From Moraxellaceae bacterium (lineage in GTDB: Bacteria; Pseudomonadota; Gammaproteobacteria; Pseudomonadales; UBA3067), in assembly GCA_002401525.1 (NCBI GenBank), contig NVTH01000043.1, forward strand, positions 1,140-9,114: DNA of 7,975 nucleotides, given 5' to 3'. The notes beneath the pieces were generated by a model. It saw only the letters and a program-made list of their open reading frames with translations, had not been told where the DNA came from and did no database searches. A program made the translations under genes and the position numbers. Below are positions 7,253 to 7,975 of the stretch, piece by piece (position 1 is the stretch's first letter; the number at the start of each line of letters is the position of its first letter).

Positions 7253-7433
7253 CTTTAATTCCATAACCTAAATCCCTAAAACTCATAACCTTTAAAGCCA
7301 GTAATCTTCAATATTACTTATTTTAAAAACCACCCATCTTACTAACAACCCGGCTTAAAATCACCAGCGCTTAAAACTACCTGTTCTAAAAACTATTGGC
7401 CTTTAAATCGAATAAGCCTTAAAACAATTTCCG
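7253..7433. repeat. Degenerate 16-bp-period repeat array upstream of dsbC
   Basis: From 7274 to 7433 the sequence divides into ten consecutive 16-bp units with no gaps (starts 7274, 7290, 7306 and so on to 7418). On the minus strand they approach NNNNGGTNGTTTTAAG. The best units are 7418-7433 (ending GTTTTAAG), 7370-7385 (AACAGGTAGTTTTAAG) and 7354-7369 (CGCTGGTGATTTTAAG); 7306-7321 and 7338-7353 are poorer. After a 5-base offset an eleventh copy (7253-7268, GGTTATGGAATTAAAG) reaches almost to the dsbC ribosome-binding site. The period is not a multiple of three, so the array is not coding. It overlaps the best dsbC promoter candidate. Period and register are visible directly; common origin of all units is inference. 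Confidence 0.6.
7320..7348 (-). promoter_or_regulatory. Candidate sigma-70 promoter for dsbC
   Basis: On the minus strand TTGTTA (7343-7348) and TAAAAT (7320-7325) are exactly 17 bases apart, matching consensus at four and five of six positions. Transcription from about 7313 would give a leader of about 70 bases before the ATG at 7240. The promoter lies inside the 16-bp repeat array, whose AT-rich units continue upstream where UP elements or regulators would bind. Confidence 0.4.
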
Positions 7434-7461
7434 TCTAACGCTACACCCTTCACTATAGATC

Positions 7462-7499
7462 GATCTGCCCCAAGAAGGTTCCACTACTTGGGGCAGATC
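7462..7499. repeat. Perfect 13-bp inverted repeat (stem-loop)
   Basis: GATCTGCCCCAAG (7462-7474) and CTTGGGGCAGATC (7487-7499) are perfect inverted copies around a 12-base loop. No T-tract follows on either strand, so it is not a standard intrinsic terminator. It lies between the rplS terminator and the dsbC promoter. An operator, a small structured RNA or a remnant of a dispersed repeat are all possible. Confidence 0.8.
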
Positions 7500-7565
7500 T
7501 GCAATATTACCCATTCCCTACCGGCAAAATTTAGACCTACAGAACACAAGCAACAAATTGAAGTC

Positions 7566-7597
7566 AAAAAAAACGGAAGGCGATAAGGCCTTCCGTT
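7566..7597 (-). terminator. Intrinsic terminator of rplS operon
   Basis: On the minus strand AACGGAAGGC and GCCTTCCGTT (7588-7597 and 7572-7581) form a perfect 10-bp GC-rich stem around a 6-base loop, followed by an unbroken run of T (7566-7573, its first bases shared with the stem). It lies about 90 bases after the rplS stop and has every hallmark of a strong rho-independent terminator. rplS usually ends the rpsP-rimM-trmD-rplS operon. Confidence 0.93.
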
Positions 7598-7638
7598 CTA
7601 TTCTTACGACAACAATCTCTTTGAATGTCTATCCATTG

Positions 7639-7667
7639 GTTAACCAGGAGCGCTAAGTTAACCAGGA
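7639..7667. repeat. 11-bp direct repeat in rplS 3' untranslated region
   Basis: GTTAACCAGGA occurs at 7639-7649 and again at 7657-7667, with starts 18 bp apart. The first copy is part of a TGGTTAACCA palindrome (7637-7646). Both lie between the rplS stop and its terminator. No function is evident. Confidence 0.7.
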
Positions 7668-7684
7668 ATAATCCTAAAAGGTTG

Positions 7685-7975
7685 CTACTTTGTCGCCAAC
7701 TTTTCTTTGATACGGGCAGAACGACCTGAACGTTCACGCAAGTAATACAACTTCGCACGCTTCACAGCACCGCGACGCTTAACGGTAATGCTGTCAACAA
7801 TTGGGCTATGAGTTTGAAAAACTCGCTCAACGCCAATGCCGTGAGAGATTTTTCTCACAGTGAAGGAAGAATTCAAACCTCTTTTACGAATCGCGATTAC
7901 GACCCCTTCATAGGCCTGCAATCTTTCACGAGTTCCTTCTTTTACTTTTACCTGAACGATGACTGTGTCTCCAGG
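7685..7975 (-). CDS. rplS: 50S ribosomal protein L19 (5' end outside window)
   Basis: L19 lies at the interface of the 30S and 50S ribosomal subunits. The visible 96 residues begin [35 protein letters not shown] and continue through [53 protein letters not shown] and the end LATK. They match E. coli L19 from its PGDTVEVKV onward. About 20 N-terminal residues lie beyond the right edge, so the real start cannot be seen; a TTG at 7921 within this frame is an internal leucine codon. A strong terminator follows the gene. Confidence 0.98.
   Translation of the reverse strand, partial: PGDTVIVQVKVKEGTRERLQAYEGVVIAIRKRGLNSSFTVRKISHGIGVERVFQTHSPIVDSITVKRRGAVKRAKLYYLRERSGRSARIKEKLATK

Larger units (their letters stand above)
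7265..7565. other. rplS-dsbC intergenic region, no gene
   Basis: About 300 bp without a credible gene on either strand. It holds the 16-bp-period array, the dsbC promoter candidate and the 13-bp stem-loop. The 60 bases from 7501 to 7560 show nothing recognisable. In Pseudomonas-type genomes xerD lies between rplS and dsbC; no trace of it is seen here. Confidence 0.7.

Noticed and set aside
7253..7433. CRISPR array as explanation for the regular repeats
   Set aside because: Units are 16 bp, degenerate and contiguous without unique spacers, and no cas gene is nearby.
7253..7433. Iteron-type replication origin
   Set aside because: Spacing is suggestive, but units are too degenerate, and there is no replication protein, DnaA box cluster or plasmid context among these chromosomal genes.
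7564..7758. 64-codon minus-strand frame overlapping the end of rplS
   Set aside because: It runs out of frame through rplS and into the terminator stem, has no start signal and resembles nothing known.

Overview
The window is a compact stretch of chromosome in which every recognisable gene lies on the minus strand. The proteins (RplS, DsbC, AlaC, Hom, RecJ) resemble gammaproteobacterial orthologues most closely. From memory, rplS, dsbC, hom, thrC and recJ also lie close together in Pseudomonas-type genomes. Base composition is moderate, and no gene looks foreign. A free-living, probably marine, gammaproteobacterium is a reasonable guess, but genus and species cannot be read from the sequence.

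Layout in the direction of transcription (right to left): the 3' part of rplS (ribosomal protein L19) with a strong intrinsic terminator; a 420-bp gap with a perfect 13-bp stem-loop and a degenerate 16-bp-period repeat array leading into dsbC; dsbC (periplasmic disulfide isomerase); a gap of about 500 bp with a small MITE-like inverted-repeat element and a 21-bp minisatellite; alaC (alanine-forming aminotransferase) and hom (homoserine dehydrogenase), nine bases apart and probably co-transcribed; a 197-208 bp leader (depending on the start chosen) with a candidate promoter and hairpin; thrC (short, Bacillus-type threonine synthase); a 320-bp gap with a probable thrC terminator and a 14-bp tandem repeat; recJ (5'-3' ssDNA exonuclease); and possibly the first codons of one more gene at the left edge.

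Hom and ThrC catalyse the first and last steps of the branch from aspartate semialdehyde to threonine. The homoserine kinase between them is not in the window. AlaC makes alanine from pyruvate, so alaC-hom-thrC is an amino-acid biosynthesis block. RplS, DsbC and RecJ are housekeeping genes not functionally linked to it.

The coding content is ordinary and I see no new multi-gene system. What is unusual is the non-coding DNA. Four gaps carry direct repeats of different, unrelated periods (14, 21, 16 and 18 bp), plus a dispersed inverted-repeat element. The 16-bp-period array overlapping the putative dsbC promoter is the least expected signal.
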